From assembly GCA_905479735.1 (NCBI GenBank), contig CAJQNS010000124.1:1-34724 (forward strand): 34,724 nucleotides of DNA, written 5' to 3'. Below are positions 16,887-28,557 of this stretch, piece by piece (the stretch's first letter is position 1; every line of letters begins with the position of its first letter). The position numbers were made by a program, and so were the translations under genes. The notes beneath the pieces were generated by a model. It had not been told where the DNA came from and did not search any database. It saw only the letters and a list, made by a program, of their open reading frames with translations. Origin of the DNA: an uncultured Desulfofustis sp. GTDB lineage: Bacteria > Desulfobacterota > Desulfobulbia > Desulfobulbales > Desulfocapsaceae.

Positions 16887-17762
16887 GTGGCAAAATTGAC
16901 AGGACTTGACGGGCAGGGGATCAGTGCCCTTTTTGGTGATCAAAGCAGTGAGGAAACTTTTTTTGAGTGCAATATCAGCCAGATCACACCCAATAAACAT
17001 CAACCCAGGCTGATGTTCGATCAAGAGGAACTCACCGAACTGGCTGAATCGATACGGGTCAACGGAGTCATCCAACCACTTATCGTTTCCAGAGTCTCCA
17101 AGAAAAAATATACTCTGATAGCGGGGGAGCGACGACTTCGCGCTTCCAAGATGGCGGGCTTAAAAACTGTTCCAGTCGTAGTACGTGAAATAAGCAGCGA
17201 TGACGAACTGCTCGAATTCGCGCTCATTGAAAACATTCAGAGAACGGATCTTAACCCTCTTGAGGAAGCCGAAGCCTATCGCAAACTGATTGATAAATTC
17301 GGTCTCACTCAGGAAGAAGCGTCACAGAAGGTCGGCAAAAACAGGTCAACGGTTGCCAACTCTTTGAGACTTCTTCAACTTCCTCAATATATAAAGGATG
17401 ACCTCCTTTCCGGTCAACTCAGTGAAGGACACGCGAGGGCGCTTCTGGCAGTTTTATCAAGCCCGGCAACCCTGAAGGAAATTCGCGACCAAATCATCGC
17501 CAAACAATTGTCTGTCCGGCAAACCGAAAAACTCATCAAAGCCATAACTCGTGATGTTTCCACCAAAGTACCCAGTCGAAAAAAGGAAAAAGAATTTTCC
17601 AGTTCGGTGAAAAAGGCTTTCGAGAACCAGCTGACCAACCGGCTCAGTTCCCAGGTACTCATTAATCAGAAAGGCAGCCGCGGGAAAATTGAAATTGAAT
17701 ACTATTCTTATGACGATCTTGAACGTATCATCGGTATGATGCTAAGCGGAGAGTCCTCCTGA
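16887..17762 (+). CDS. parB: Chromosome partitioning protein ParB (Spo0J)
   Basis: A 291-residue ParB CTPase/DNA clamp. The N-terminal CTP-binding domain shows ITPNKHQPR, the GERRLRASKMAGL box and ENIQRTDLNPLEEAEAY. A central helix-turn-helix domain (about 130-200, containing LTQEEASQKVGKNRSTVANSLRLL) recognises parS. The C-terminal dimerisation domain ends in a strand-rich segment with GKIEIEYYSYDDLERII. The start is GTG at 16887 with AGGTG upstream, inside the end of parA. The presence of ParA, ParB and a perfect parS in 1.8 kb makes a complete chromosomal partition system. Confidence 0.97.
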   Translation: MAKLTGLDGQGISALFGDQSSEETFFECNISQITPNKHQPRLMFDQEELTELAESIRVNGVIQPLIVSRVSKKKYTLIAGERRLRASKMAGLKTVPVVVREISSDDELLEFALIENIQRTDLNPLEEAEAYRKLIDKFGLTQEEASQKVGKNRSTVANSLRLLQLPQYIKDDLLSGQLSEGHARALLAVLSSPATLKEIRDQIIAKQLSVRQTEKLIKAITRDVSTKVPSRKKEKEFSSSVKKAFENQLTNRLSSQVLINQKGSRGKIEIEYYSYDDLERIIGMMLSGESS

Positions 17763-17789
17763 TTTATAATTTTTTGACAATGCAAAGTT

Positions 17790-18251
17790 ATGATTAAAAA
17801 AACGATTATCATCTTCATTATACTTTTTTCTCTTATTTTCTCGGCCACAGCAGCTTTGGCAAAAATGGTCAGCGTGGTCGGAGATAACGTTAACCTCCGG
17901 TCTGGACCTGGAACCAAATACTCGGTTAAATGGAAATATGGCAGCGGTTTTCCTTTGAAAGTTGTGCAGGAGAAAGGAGGATGGCTGAAGGTGGAGGACT
18001 TTGAGGGTGACACTGGCTGGTTATACCAAAAGCTCACCTCCAGAACCGGTCATATGATAGTCAAGGTCCATAAAAATGAAAACAAAAAGGTAAATATCAG
18101 AAGCGGCCCCGGCACCAAAAACAAAGTTGTCGGTAAAGCCTATTACGGTGTTGTTTTCAAAACAATTAAACAACAAAACGGCTGGGCCCAGGTCAAACAT
18201 GACAGTGGCCTGGAAGGGTGGATCAAAAGATCACTACTGTGGGGTTTCTAG
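17790..18251 (+). CDS. Secreted tandem SH3-domain protein
   Basis: A 153-residue protein with a clear signal peptide (residues 1-24, ending ATAALA). Two bacterial SH3 (SH3b) domains follow, about 27-83 and 88-150. Each has the NxRSGPGTK motif (NLRSGPGTK and NIRSGPGTK) and a following GGW/NGW plus GW pair. Such domains bind peptidoglycan or other cell-envelope targets. No catalytic domain is attached. It starts 27 bases after parB in the same direction and may be co-transcribed. A strong hairpin follows the stop. A role in the periplasm is likely, but the ligand is unknown. Confidence 0.85.
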   Translation: MIKKTIIIFIILFSLIFSATAALAKMVSVVGDNVNLRSGPGTKYSVKWKYGSGFPLKVVQEKGGWLKVEDFEGDTGWLYQKLTSRTGHMIVKVHKNENKKVNIRSGPGTKNKVVGKAYYGVVFKTIKQQNGWAQVKHDSGLEGWIKRSLLWGF

Positions 18252-18263
18252 CTGCTAAACAGA

Positions 18264-18295
18264 AAAGCCTGGTTGACCTTGGTCAGCCAGGCTTT
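18264..18295. terminator. Bidirectional terminator between the SH3 gene and the tRNA genes
   Basis: AAAGCCTGGTTGACC (18264-18278) pairs with GGTCAGCCAGGCTTT (18281-18295), a 15-bp stem with one wobble. On the minus strand it is followed by TTTTCTGTTT, which would end the tRNA transcript. On the plus strand it lies 12 bases after the SH3 protein stop codon. Confidence 0.75.
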
Positions 18296-18302
18296 GAATT
18301 CA

Positions 18303-18395
18303 TGGCGGAGAGAGAGGGATTCGAACCCTCGGTGGAGTTTTATCCCCACACTCGCTTAGCAGGCGAGCACCATCGGCCAGCTCGGTCATCTCTCC
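18303..18395 (-). tRNA. tRNA-Ser (anticodon GCT)
   Basis: A 93-base type II tRNA on the minus strand. The acceptor stem GGAGAGA pairs with TCTCTCC, followed by discriminator G and an encoded CCA. The anticodon stem CTCGC/GCGAG encloses the loop CTGCTAA, so the anticodon is GCT and it reads AGC/AGT. A long variable arm with GGGGA and the T-arm GGTTCGAATCC are present. It is the second gene of a two-tRNA transcript. Confidence 0.96.
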
Positions 18396-18406
18396 ATAAT
18401 CTATTC

Positions 18407-18492
18407 TGGCGGAGGGAGTAGGATTCGAACCCACGGTACTTTCGTACAACGGTTTTCAAGACCGCCGCCTTAAACCACTCGGCCATCCCTCC
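18407..18492 (-). tRNA. tRNA-Ser (anticodon TGA)
   Basis: An 86-base type II tRNA on the minus strand. The acceptor stem GGAGGGA pairs with TCCCTCC, followed by discriminator G and an encoded CCA. The anticodon loop CTTGAAA gives anticodon TGA, which reads TCA/TCG-type serine codons. The variable arm GTACGAAAGTAC forms a short perfect hairpin. It lies 11 bases ahead of the second tRNA-Ser gene. Confidence 0.96.
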
Positions 18493-18503
18493 GAAAGATT
18501 TTC

Positions 18504-18532
18504 CTTGTACCATCTCATATATGATCTGTCAA
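18504..18532 (-). promoter_or_regulatory. Putative promoter of the tRNA-Ser pair
   Basis: On the minus strand a perfect TTGACA (18532-18527), a 17-base spacer and TACAAG (18509-18504) lie 11 bases before the first tRNA-Ser gene. This is a typical distance for a stable-RNA promoter. Confidence 0.6.
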
Positions 18533-18542
18533 TATTATGTCA

Positions 18543-18571
18543 TTGCCATATCCCGACCATTACCGTATAGT
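18543..18571 (+). promoter_or_regulatory. Putative sigma-70 promoter of the sigma-54 activator gene
   Basis: TTGCCA (18543-18548), a 17-base spacer and TATAGT (18566-18571) lie 75 bases before the regulator start, back to back with the tRNA promoter. Confidence 0.55.
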
Positions 18572-18646
18572 ACATTTTTGTAACGCAGGCAAAACCCATA
18601 AAAACAATTTTGAAAGATATATCCACTTTAAGGAAATGCTTCAACA

Positions 18647-20200
18647 ATGGTCGACCATATAGAAACAGAAAGTCAACTACACGATTTAACTTGTCTTTAC
18701 GAAATTACCAAAGAACTCGCTTCATCATTCGTACTCAGCGATTGTCTTGAAAAGGCAATGGCCCTGCTTTCCGAATATAAAAACATGGAAAACGGTACGG
18801 TTACCATTGTTAACCCGCTCACCGGCAAGCTTGAAATCGAGGTCGCCCATGGTCTTACTGCGGAAGGGAGAAGAAGAGGTAAGTACAAGATAGGGGAGGG
18901 GATTACCGGTCGTGTGGTCGCTTCCGGCGAACCAATTATTGTGCCCCATATATCGGAAGAACCCCTGTTTCTAAACCGAACCAGATCCCGCGGTGATATC
19001 GCCGACCGTGACCGTTCTTTTCTCTGTGTACCGATCAAGGACGGGAAGCAGATTATCGGCGCTCTAAGTGTTGACCGCATGTATGCAGACGGATTTGGCC
19101 GTCAGGCCAACGACGACCTGCAGTTTCTCACCGTCTTATCAAGCATCGTTGCCCAAACCGTGCGTCGGGTACAAATCGTCAACCGTGAAAAGGAGAATCT
19201 GCGGACAGAAAACCTCAAACTCAAGCGTGAGCTCTCAGAAAAAAACCGGATCAACGACATAATCGGCAACTCCAGCCGGATGCAGGATGTCTTTGAAATG
19301 GTTCACCGGGTTGTGGACTCCAACGCCACTGTACTGCTCAGAGGAGAGTCGGGAACTGGTAAAACTCTGGTCGCCAAGGCCCTGCATTACAATGGCAGGA
19401 GAAGGGACAAGCCGTTCGTCGTGGTAAACTGCTCAGCACTGCCGGAAACCCTCCTGGAGAGCGAGCTTTTTGGCCACGAGAAAGGCGCTTTCACCGGGGC
19501 AAATGAGAGAAAAATAGGCAGGTTCGAACATGCCGAAGGAGGCACACTATTCCTTGACGAAATTGGCGAGATATCCCACTCGGTCCAGGTAAAACTGCTA
19601 AACGTTGTCCAGGAGCGAAGTTTCCAGCGTCTCGGGTCGACCAAATCCATTTCCTGTGATGTACGTCTCGTAGCCGCCACCAACAGGGACCTCGAAGAGG
19701 CGGTCTCCAGCGGTTCTTTCAGGGAGGATCTCTATTATCGTTTGAATGTCTTTCCAATCTATATGCCACCGTTAAGAAAACGAAGGACCGATATTCTGCT
19801 TCTGGCTGAATTTTTTCTGGAAAAGTTTGCCGGTGAAAATAAAAAGCAAATCAACCGGATTTCCACCTCGGCCATCGATCTGCTCATCCAGTATCACTGG
19901 CCTGGAAACGTCAGGGAACTTCAAAACTGTATGGAAAGGGCGGTGCTGATCTGTGACGGCGATGCAATCACGGGAATCCACCTGCCGCCAACCCTCCAGG
20001 CCGGCGAGGTCTCTTCCGGTGCGAACCCTTTGTCTTTTTCAACAGCGGTGGAAAATTTTGAAAAAGAGCTTATTATTGACGCGCTGAAGAAAAACAACGG
20101 AAACCAAACAAAAACAGCTGGCTATCTTGATACCAGCCTGCGCATTATCAATTACAAGATCCATCAATACGGCATCGATCCTAAAAAATACAAGATCTGA
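18647..20200 (+). CDS. NifA-like sigma-54-dependent transcriptional activator (GAF-AAA+-Fis)
   Basis: A 517-residue bacterial enhancer-binding protein. A GAF sensor domain covers about residues 25-180. A short coiled-coil linker (about 180-200) follows. The AAA+ domain has Walker A GESGTGKT (233-240), the sigma-54 contact loop GAFTGA (280-285), Walker B GGTLFLDE (298-305), [14 protein letters not shown] and WPGNVREL (418-425). The C-terminal Fis-type helix-turn-helix includes [13 protein letters not shown]. The layout is that of NifA and related GAF activators. No nif genes or clear sigma-54 promoter are seen here, and the cysteine motif of oxygen-sensitive NifA is not evident, so the target is unknown. 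queH starts 4 bases after its stop. Confidence 0.92.
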   Translation: MVDHIETESQLHDLTCLYEITKELASSFVLSDCLEKAMALLSEYKNMENGTVTIVNPLTGKLEIEVAHGLTAEGRRRGKYKIGEGITGRVVASGEPIIVPHISEEPLFLNRTRSRGDIADRDRSFLCVPIKDGKQIIGALSVDRMYADGFGRQANDDLQFLTVLSSIVAQTVRRVQIVNREKENLRTENLKLKRELSEKNRINDIIGNSSRMQDVFEMVHRVVDSNATVLLRGESGTGKTLVAKALHYNGRRRDKPFVVVNCSALPETLLESELFGHEKGAFTGANERKIGRFEHAEGGTLFLDEIGEISHSVQVKLLNVVQERSFQRLGSTKSISCDVRLVAATNRDLEEAVSSGSFREDLYYRLNVFPIYMPPLRKRRTDILLLAEFFLEKFAGENKKQINRISTSAIDLLIQYHWPGNVRELQNCMERAVLICDGDAITGIHLPPTLQAGEVSSGANPLSFSTAVENFEKELIIDALKKNNGNQTKTAGYLDTSLRIINYKIHQYGIDPKKYKI

Positions 20201-20204
20201 GAAG

Positions 20205-20807
20205 ATGTCCATTCTGCTCCATGCCTGTTGCGGCCCATGCCTTCTCTACCCAGCTGGGGTTTTAGAAGGGGAGGGGACCGATTTCACCTGTTATTTCTAC
20301 AACCCAAACATTCACCCCTACCGTGAATTTAGAAAGCGGCTCAACACTTTTCAAGAGTTGGCTGATTCGAGGAAGTATAAATATATCATAGACAGAGACT
20401 ATGGGCTGAAGATGTTTCTTCGCCGGGTGGTTTTCAAGGAAGATCAGCGCTGTAAATTCTGTTACCAGATGAGACTGGGAAATACTGCAAAACTGGCGGC
20501 TGAAAAAGGTCATCGAGGATTTTCAACCACGCTTCTCTACAGCACCTATCAGAACCACTCTTTGCTCCGGAAAGAAGCTGCCGCGGCCTCTGTAAACCAC
20601 TCTATCCCCTTTGTCTATCACGATTTCAGGGTCGGGTGGCAGCAGGGAATCGATGAATCAAAAGAGTGCAACCTCTATCGGCAGAGTTATTGCGGCTGTC
20701 TGTACAGCGAGCAGGAAAGATACGACAACCGATTGAAGAAACAATTAAAAAGGAAGATAAAAAGCGATGTTCAACCTCCTCGTTCTGGCCACGACCAATC
20801 AAAATAA
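20205..20807 (+). CDS. queH: Epoxyqueuosine reductase QueH
   Basis: A 200-residue QueH protein, the non-cobalamin enzyme that reduces epoxyqueuosine to queuosine in tRNA and replaces QueG. The family cysteines are clear: HACCGPC at 7-12, RCKFCYQMR in the middle (about 82-90) and YCGC near residue 163. Together they hold an iron-sulfur cluster and the adjacent metal site. The start at 20205 (MSILLHACCGPC) is chosen over a longer frame opening at 20127, because the latter runs through the end of the preceding regulator and family members begin directly before the CC motif. Its 3' end overlaps rdgB by 41 bases. Confidence 0.93.
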   Translation: MSILLHACCGPCLLYPAGVLEGEGTDFTCYFYNPNIHPYREFRKRLNTFQELADSRKYKYIIDRDYGLKMFLRRVVFKEDQRCKFCYQMRLGNTAKLAAEKGHRGFSTTLLYSTYQNHSLLRKEAAAASVNHSIPFVYHDFRVGWQQGIDESKECNLYRQSYCGCLYSEQERYDNRLKKQLKRKIKSDVQPPRSGHDQSK

Positions 20808-21438
20808 AGTTAGGGAATTCAAACAGTTTGTAGCCGACTTTCCGGTCGAAATCAAAAGCCTTAGTGACTTCGGTCCACTTCCTGAAGCCATCGAAGACGG
20901 TTCCACTTTTGATGAAAATGCCTACAAAAAGGCTCTTCACTACTCAAAGGTGTTAGGTATCCCAGCTATTGCTGACGATTCAGGGTTGGCTGTTGAAGCA
21001 CTATCAGGTGCTCCGGGTGTCCGCTCTGCGCGTTATGCAGGGGACGACGCCACTGACCAGGATAACTGCCGCAAGCTTCTTGCCGAGATGAAAGGGGAGA
21101 CCAACCGAAAAGCTGCCTTTGTCTGTGTGCTCTCCATAGCGGTACCCTCTGGACCTGCCTTAACCTATGAAGCTTCCTGTGAAGGTACGATTCTTGACGC
21201 TCCCCAGGGCAGCAACGGTTTTGGCTACGACCCGCTGTTCTACTATGAACCCTTCGGCAAGACCTTTGCCGAAATCAGTATGGAAGAAAAAAACAAAGTG
21301 AGTCACCGCGGCAAGGTTCTTATGGAACTCAGTGCTGAGTTCGATAAGGTTATGAAGTGGCTGGAAAAGAGAGTGCTGGAAGAGATGCCCGAACAGCCGG
21401 ACCACACCGAATTCGAGGACAATGACTGGTCCCGTTAG
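20767..21438 (+). CDS. rdgB: XTP/dITP pyrophosphatase (non-canonical purine NTPase)
   Basis: A 223-residue Ham1/RdgB house-cleaning enzyme that hydrolyses XTP, dITP and ITP to monophosphates, keeping them out of nucleic acids. Family motifs: ATTNQNKVREF at the N-terminus, ADDSGLAVEALSGAPGVRSARYAG in the first half, and GFGYDPLFYYEP followed by SHRGKVL in the second. It is about 20 residues longer than usual, because of an acidic C-terminal tail after the family domain. The start overlaps queH. Its TAG stop (21436-21438) abuts the gpsA stop on the other strand with no gap. Confidence 0.95.
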   Translation: MFNLLVLATTNQNKVREFKQFVADFPVEIKSLSDFGPLPEAIEDGSTFDENAYKKALHYSKVLGIPAIADDSGLAVEALSGAPGVRSARYAGDDATDQDNCRKLLAEMKGETNRKAAFVCVLSIAVPSGPALTYEASCEGTILDAPQGSNGFGYDPLFYYEPFGKTFAEISMEEKNKVSHRGKVLMELSAEFDKVMKWLEKRVLEEMPEQPDHTEFEDNDWSR

Positions 21439-22455
21439 TCACTCGTTTTCTGGCTTGAGGTCCCTGTTAAGAAGATCCTTTACCGCTGTGGTACAGTCTT
21501 TCCCCCGATAGAGCACCTCGTAGACCTGCTCCAGGATAGGCATATCCGCCCCAAGCTTGTTGACCAGATCATACACCGATCTGGTCGTTTTTATGCCCTC
21601 GGCCACCATATTCATGGAATCGAGGATTTCATCCAGCGATTTTCCTTTGCCGAGTTCGATTCCCACATAACGGTTTCTGCTCAACTCCCCGGTGCAGGTG
21701 AGCACCAGATCTCCCAACCCGCTCAACCCAAAGAAGGTCTCCTGCCGGGCACCCATCATTACCCCCAGACGAGTCATCTCGGCGAGCCCCCTGGTGATCA
21801 GAGCGGCACGGGCGTTGGATCCGAAGGCAAGCCCGTCGCAGATGCCTGCTGCTATGGCGATAATATTCTTCAAAGCGGCGCTGATCTCAAGTCCCACAAT
21901 ATCGGTGCTGGTATAAACCCTGAAATAGTCTGTGGAAAACAAGTTCTGGAGAAAGCGCGCGATGGCAGTGTTTTTACAACCAATGGTAATGGCTGTGGGA
22001 ACCTTGCCAGCCACCTCCCTGGCAAAAGACGGTCCCGAGAGTACACCAAGCGAGGAAGGGGGGATGCCATTCTCTTCCAGACAGTCGGCCATTACCTGGG
22101 TCATGGTTTTCAGGCTCTGGTTCTCGATTCCTTTGGTCGCCGAAACGAAAATCGCCCCCTCTGGCGCAACGTCCTTGATCTTGGTGATTACCTGCCGGTA
22201 GGCATGGGAGGGAACTACTATACAGATCACTTCGGCTTCAGAAACCGCATCTTGCATCGATTCCGTCGGCCGAAGAAGGGGGGGAAAAAGAAAACCGGGC
22301 AGGTAGGCCCGGTTTTCCCGTTCTTCTTTTAAAGCATGGACATGTTCAGCCCGATGGCCCCAGAGAGAGGTATCGATCCCTTTTTCGGCGAGAAGCAGAG
22401 CCAGCGCCGTTCCCCATGAGCCGGCACCGATTATCGCGACCCGTCCGCTATTCAT
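21439..22455 (-). CDS. gpsA: Glycerol-3-phosphate dehydrogenase [NAD(P)+]
   Basis: A 338-residue GpsA that makes sn-glycerol 3-phosphate from dihydroxyacetone phosphate for phospholipid synthesis. The Rossmann loop is [12 protein letters not shown] at the N-terminus. [20 protein letters not shown], the catalytic-lysine segment [17 protein letters not shown] and [12 protein letters not shown] are all characteristic. The start at 22455 ([12 protein letters not shown]) overlaps the last 8 bases of gyrA. An in-frame codon at 22500 would add 15 residues inside gyrA that the family lacks. It is the last gene of the dnaN-gyrB-gyrA-gpsA transcript. Confidence 0.96.
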   Translation of the reverse strand: MNSGRVAIIGAGSWGTALALLLAEKGIDTSLWGHRAEHVHALKEERENRAYLPGFLFPPLLRPTESMQDAVSEAEVICIVVPSHAYRQVITKIKDVAPEGAIFVSATKGIENQSLKTMTQVMADCLEENGIPPSSLGVLSGPSFAREVAGKVPTAITIGCKNTAIARFLQNLFSTDYFRVYTSTDIVGLEISAALKNIIAIAAGICDGLAFGSNARAALITRGLAEMTRLGVMMGARQETFFGLSGLGDLVLTCTGELSRNRYVGIELGKGKSLDEILDSMNMVAEGIKTTRSVYDLVNKLGADMPILEQVYEVLYRGKDCTTAVKDLLNRDLKPENE

Positions 22456-24946
22456 CCGTCGTTTCGTCGATATCTGGTTCTTCGCTCTGATCCAGTTCAA
22501 CCGCAGCCATACCGACCACCTTCTCGTCCTGCTCCAGGTTAATCAGCCTGACCCCCTGGGTCGTGCGTCCAATGACCCGCACCGTGTCGAGCGGCATTCT
22601 GATCATCTTGCCGCTGTCGGCAATCAGAATCACCTCGAAATCGTCATCGACGACTTTAGACCCAATCACATCGCCATTACGTTCACTTTTCTTAATGGCC
22701 ATTATTCCCTTGCCGCCCCGATACTGTATCCTGTAATCCTCTGCCTGGCTGCGTTTCCCGTAGCCGTTGGCAGTCACTGTCAGCACGGTTTTAATACTGT
22801 CCTCTCTCAGGACGTTGGCACCGACCAAAAAATCATCACCCTTGAGTTTGATGCCCCTGACGCCGGCTGCCGTTCTACCCATGGTCCGGACATCGGACTC
22901 GTGGAATCTAATCGACATGCCGTCTCTTGAAATCATGAACACTGTGTCATTTCCACGCAGCATATGGGCGGTGATTATTTCATCACCCTCATTGATAGTC
23001 AGAGCTCGTTTACCCTTGCGCAGCGGTCGATAGAACTCCTTGAGACTGGTCTTCTTGACTCGGCCATACTTGGTGACCATCATGATTGTTTTGGTACCCT
23101 GTTCGTCCTCGAAGTTGGAAACAGGCAGGATTGCCGCCACCTTTTCGCCTTCGGTCAGCTCCAGCAGGTTGACAATCGCTTTACCCCGCGCGGTTCTGCC
23201 CACCAGCGGCAGCTGGTAGACTTTACGCCAGAAAACTTTGCCAAAATTGGTAAAGAACAGGAAGGTATCCAGGGTCGAGGCCACATAGAGATTGGCGACG
23301 AAATCCTCCTCGATGTTGGTTACCCCCTTGACCCCCTTTCCACCGCGATGTTGAGACCTGTAGAGACTGACAGGATTTCTCTTGATATAGCCGCTGTGGG
23401 TGACAGTGACGGCCATATCCTCGGGTGCGATCATATCTTCGGGAAGAATTTCATCGATAGCATCAATTATTTCCGTTCTGCGCTCATCACCGTAAGTTTC
23501 CTTAATTTCGACAAACTCTTCCTTGATGATGTTCATTACGAGTTCTTCATCGTTAAGGATGGAGTTGAGCTCCTTGATTACTGCCAGAATTTCCTCATAA
23601 TCGCTGGTGATTTTCTCCCTCTCGAGGCCGGTCAGTCGCTGCAGCCGCATATCGAGAATGGTCTGGGCCTGAATGGCCGAGAGTTCGTATCTTTCGATGA
23701 GCTGTTCTTTAGCTTCTGCAGGGGTTCTGGCTGCCCTGATCAGCTTGACAACGTCATCGAGGTTGTTGATGGCGATGGTCAACCCCTCCAGAATATGGGC
23801 CTTTTCCTCTGCTTTTCTAAGCTCGTAAGCAGTACGGCGATAAACGACCACCCTGCGGTGCTGAATAAAATGTTCGAGGATCTGCTTGATATTGAGGACT
23901 TCTGGCTTGTTGTTGACAATGGCCAGAAAAATGATCCCGAAGGATTTCTGCATCGGGGTCATCTTATAGAGCTGATTTACGACCACCTCGGCGATTTCAT
24001 CCCTCTTTAACTCCATGACGATGCGCAGACCCTGGCGGTCAGATTCGTCACGGATCTCCGAGATCGCAGTGATTTTCTTGTCTTTTATCAGCTGAGCGAT
24101 ACGTTCAACGAGCATTGCCTTATTCTGCTGATAGGGAATTTCCTCGACAATGATGGTCTCTTTTCTACCATCTTTGGATTTCTCGATACTGGTCTTGGCC
24201 CGCATCAACACCACACCGCGGCCGGTTTCGTAGGCCTCTCTAATACCGGCTCGTCCGCAGATCAGGCCGCCGGTTGGAAAATCGGGTCCGTGGATGATTG
24301 AGAACAGCTGATGCACCGTCATATTCGGATCTTCGATCAGGCCGATAAGTCCGTCAATCACCTCACTCAGGTTGTGCGGTGGGATGTTGGTTGCCATACC
24401 GACGGCGATACCCGATGAGCCGTTGACAAGTAAGGTGGGAACCCGGCTCGGCATCACCGAGGGCTCGGCCTGGGAGTTATCGTAGTTGGGTACGAAGTCC
24501 ACCGTTTCCTTGTCGAGATCGGCGACAATCTCCCGGTCAATCCTGGTCATCCTCGCTTCGGTGTAACGCATGGCCGCGGGAGCGTCACCGTCCATGGAAC
24601 CGAAGTTGCCCTGGCCGTTCACTAGCGGGTAGCGCATTGCGAAGTTCTGAGCCATGCGCACCAGGGTGTCGTAGGCCGCCGTATCACCATGGGGGTGATA
24701 TTTACCGATAACGTCACCGACAATCCTGGCCGATTTGACATAGGGCCGGTTGTAAAAAACCCCAAGCTCTCTCATCGCATAAAGAACTCGCCTGTGCACC
24801 GGTTTAAGACCGTCGCGCACATCCGGCAAAGCCCGGCCGACAATAACCGACATGGCATAGTCGAGATAGGATTTCTTTAATTCTTTTTCAATGGATACAG
24901 AAGGGGAGTTCTCTTCTGGCACACCGGTTTCCGTGGTTGTTGTCAT
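22448..24946 (-). CDS. gyrA: DNA gyrase subunit A
   Basis: An 832-residue GyrA, the DNA-cleaving subunit of gyrase. The active-site tyrosine is Y128 in [10 protein letters not shown]. The quinolone-resistance region [17 protein letters not shown] has T89 where E. coli has S83, and D93 for D87. The C-terminal DNA-wrapping domain carries a GyrA box QHRGGKG and a second related QYRGGKG, which separates it from ParC. The tail is acidic ([11 protein letters not shown]). The ATG at 24946 lies 18 bases after gyrB. The ribosome site is weak, which suggests translation linked to gyrB. Confidence 0.97.
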   Translation of the reverse strand: MTTTTETGVPEENSPSVSIEKELKKSYLDYAMSVIVGRALPDVRDGLKPVHRRVLYAMRELGVFYNRPYVKSARIVGDVIGKYHPHGDTAAYDTLVRMAQNFAMRYPLVNGQGNFGSMDGDAPAAMRYTEARMTRIDREIVADLDKETVDFVPNYDNSQAEPSVMPSRVPTLLVNGSSGIAVGMATNIPPHNLSEVIDGLIGLIEDPNMTVHQLFSIIHGPDFPTGGLICGRAGIREAYETGRGVVLMRAKTSIEKSKDGRKETIIVEEIPYQQNKAMLVERIAQLIKDKKITAISEIRDESDRQGLRIVMELKRDEIAEVVVNQLYKMTPMQKSFGIIFLAIVNNKPEVLNIKQILEHFIQHRRVVVYRRTAYELRKAEEKAHILEGLTIAINNLDDVVKLIRAARTPAEAKEQLIERYELSAIQAQTILDMRLQRLTGLEREKITSDYEEILAVIKELNSILNDEELVMNIIKEEFVEIKETYGDERRTEIIDAIDEILPEDMIAPEDMAVTVTHSGYIKRNPVSLYRSQHRGGKGVKGVTNIEEDFVANLYVASTLDTFLFFTNFGKVFWRKVYQLPLVGRTARGKAIVNLLELTEGEKVAAILPVSNFEDEQGTKTIMMVTKYGRVKKTSLKEFYRPLRKGKRALTINEGDEIITAHMLRGNDTVFMISRDGMSIRFHESDVRTMGRTAAGVRGIKLKGDDFLVGANVLREDSIKTVLTVTANGYGKRSQAEDYRIQYRGGKGIMAIKKSERNGDVIGSKVVDDDFEVILIADSGKMIRMPLDTVRVIGRTTQGVRLINLEQDEKVVGMAAVELDQSEEPDIDETTDE

Positions 24947-24964
24947 AATATCTGCTGTCTTTTT

Positions 24965-27397
<2,433 letters not shown>

Positions 27398-27426
27398 CTT
27401 TTTATTTGCCTTCAAGAACTGAATTT

Positions 27427-28557
27427 TTACAGTTGCATAGGCATAACAATACTTATAAATCCCTTGTCATCATTCGATTTCATCAGACAAGGACTGTTCT
27501 CCGAACTGATATATGCCTCCACCGTCTCGCACTCCATAACCTGCAGCGTTTCAATGAAGTAGCGGCAGTTGAAACCAAGAGTAAGCGGTACTCCCGAGTA
27601 GTCTATTTTCTGTTCATCTTTGGCGTTGCCGAGATCCGCATTCTGAGAGGTCAACACCATTTTCTGGCCGTCGAGTTGCAATTGAATGGTATGAAATATA
27701 TCTTCGGTGAACAGATTTATTCTTTTCAGCGATTCCAGGAACGGTACCCTATTAATCTTTATACAATTATCAAGCGATACCGAGTCGACGATTGCCTTAT
27801 ATTGCGGAAATTCTCCCTGTTTGAGACGAATTACCATGACCGCATCTCCATCCCTTACCACCATCTGCTTCTTTTCAAAGGAGAGGTCTATGGTATCTCT
27901 GTTTTCACAGAACTTTCTGAGCTCCTGAATTCCTTTTTTAGGAATCAGCGTCACCTCATTGAGGTAAAAGTCATCAACGTCGATCGCAACATCTGTCTCC
28001 ATGATTGAAAGGCGATGACCATCCGAAGAAATCATTTTCAGGTAAGATACCCCTTCGCGCTTATCCTTTTCCATAAGAACCGAGGTGAGCGAATAGATAT
28101 TCTCCTGCTCCCCGGCGATTGAAAAAATAACTTTATCTATTAAATCCAAGAATATAAAAGCCTCAAACGAGGTGAAGCTGTCTTCATCGAATTCGGGGAA
28201 AGCAGGAAATTCGTCACTCCCTATTCCCGCCAGATTGTAAGTGCTGGCCCCGGCTTGTATATTCACCCAGCTGTTGTCGGTTTCTTCCAGGAAAATACTT
28301 TCAGAGCCAGATTCACGGACGATCTCGAATATCTTCTTGGATGGCAGTGTCAGTGAACCTATACTTTCCACCTCCGCCGGAACAAAAAGCCTCAACCCAA
28401 CCTCCAGGTCTGTGCCGGTGAGTATAAGTCCGTTACTTGTTGCCTCTATCATGATATTGGATAAGACTGCAAGCGTTCCCCGTTTGCTGGTTATGTTCTG
28501 CAGACTGCTCAAACCTTCGATCAGATCGTTTCTCTGGACGTTGCATTTAAGACTCAT
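27427..28557 (-). CDS. dnaN: DNA polymerase III beta subunit (sliding clamp)
   Basis: A 376-residue DnaN. It forms the ring-shaped clamp that tethers DNA polymerase III to DNA. The sequence follows the three-domain pattern, beginning MSLKCNVQRNDLIEGLSSLQNITSKRGTL, with LTGTDLEVGL in domain 1. The C-terminus, FISIVMPMQL, is the conserved clamp end (family form ...VMPMRL). The ATG at 28557 follows AAGGAT. It heads a minus-strand transcript dnaN-gyrB-gyrA-gpsA with short gaps. dnaA and recF, common neighbours, are absent from the window. The upstream 333 bases hold DnaA boxes. Confidence 0.97.
   Translation of the reverse strand: MSLKCNVQRNDLIEGLSSLQNITSKRGTLAVLSNIMIEATSNGLILTGTDLEVGLRLFVPAEVESIGSLTLPSKKIFEIVRESGSESIFLEETDNSWVNIQAGASTYNLAGIGSDEFPAFPEFDEDSFTSFEAFIFLDLIDKVIFSIAGEQENIYSLTSVLMEKDKREGVSYLKMISSDGHRLSIMETDVAIDVDDFYLNEVTLIPKKGIQELRKFCENRDTIDLSFEKKQMVVRDGDAVMVIRLKQGEFPQYKAIVDSVSLDNCIKINRVPFLESLKRINLFTEDIFHTIQLQLDGQKMVLTSQNADLGNAKDEQKIDYSGVPLTLGFNCRYFIETLQVMECETVEAYISSENSPCLMKSNDDKGFISIVMPMQL

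Noticed and set aside
22964-24010. A 348-codon open frame on the plus strand opposite gyrA
   Set aside because: It lies entirely within gyrA on the other strand, has no recognisable domain or ribosome site, and its composition follows from gyrA codon use.
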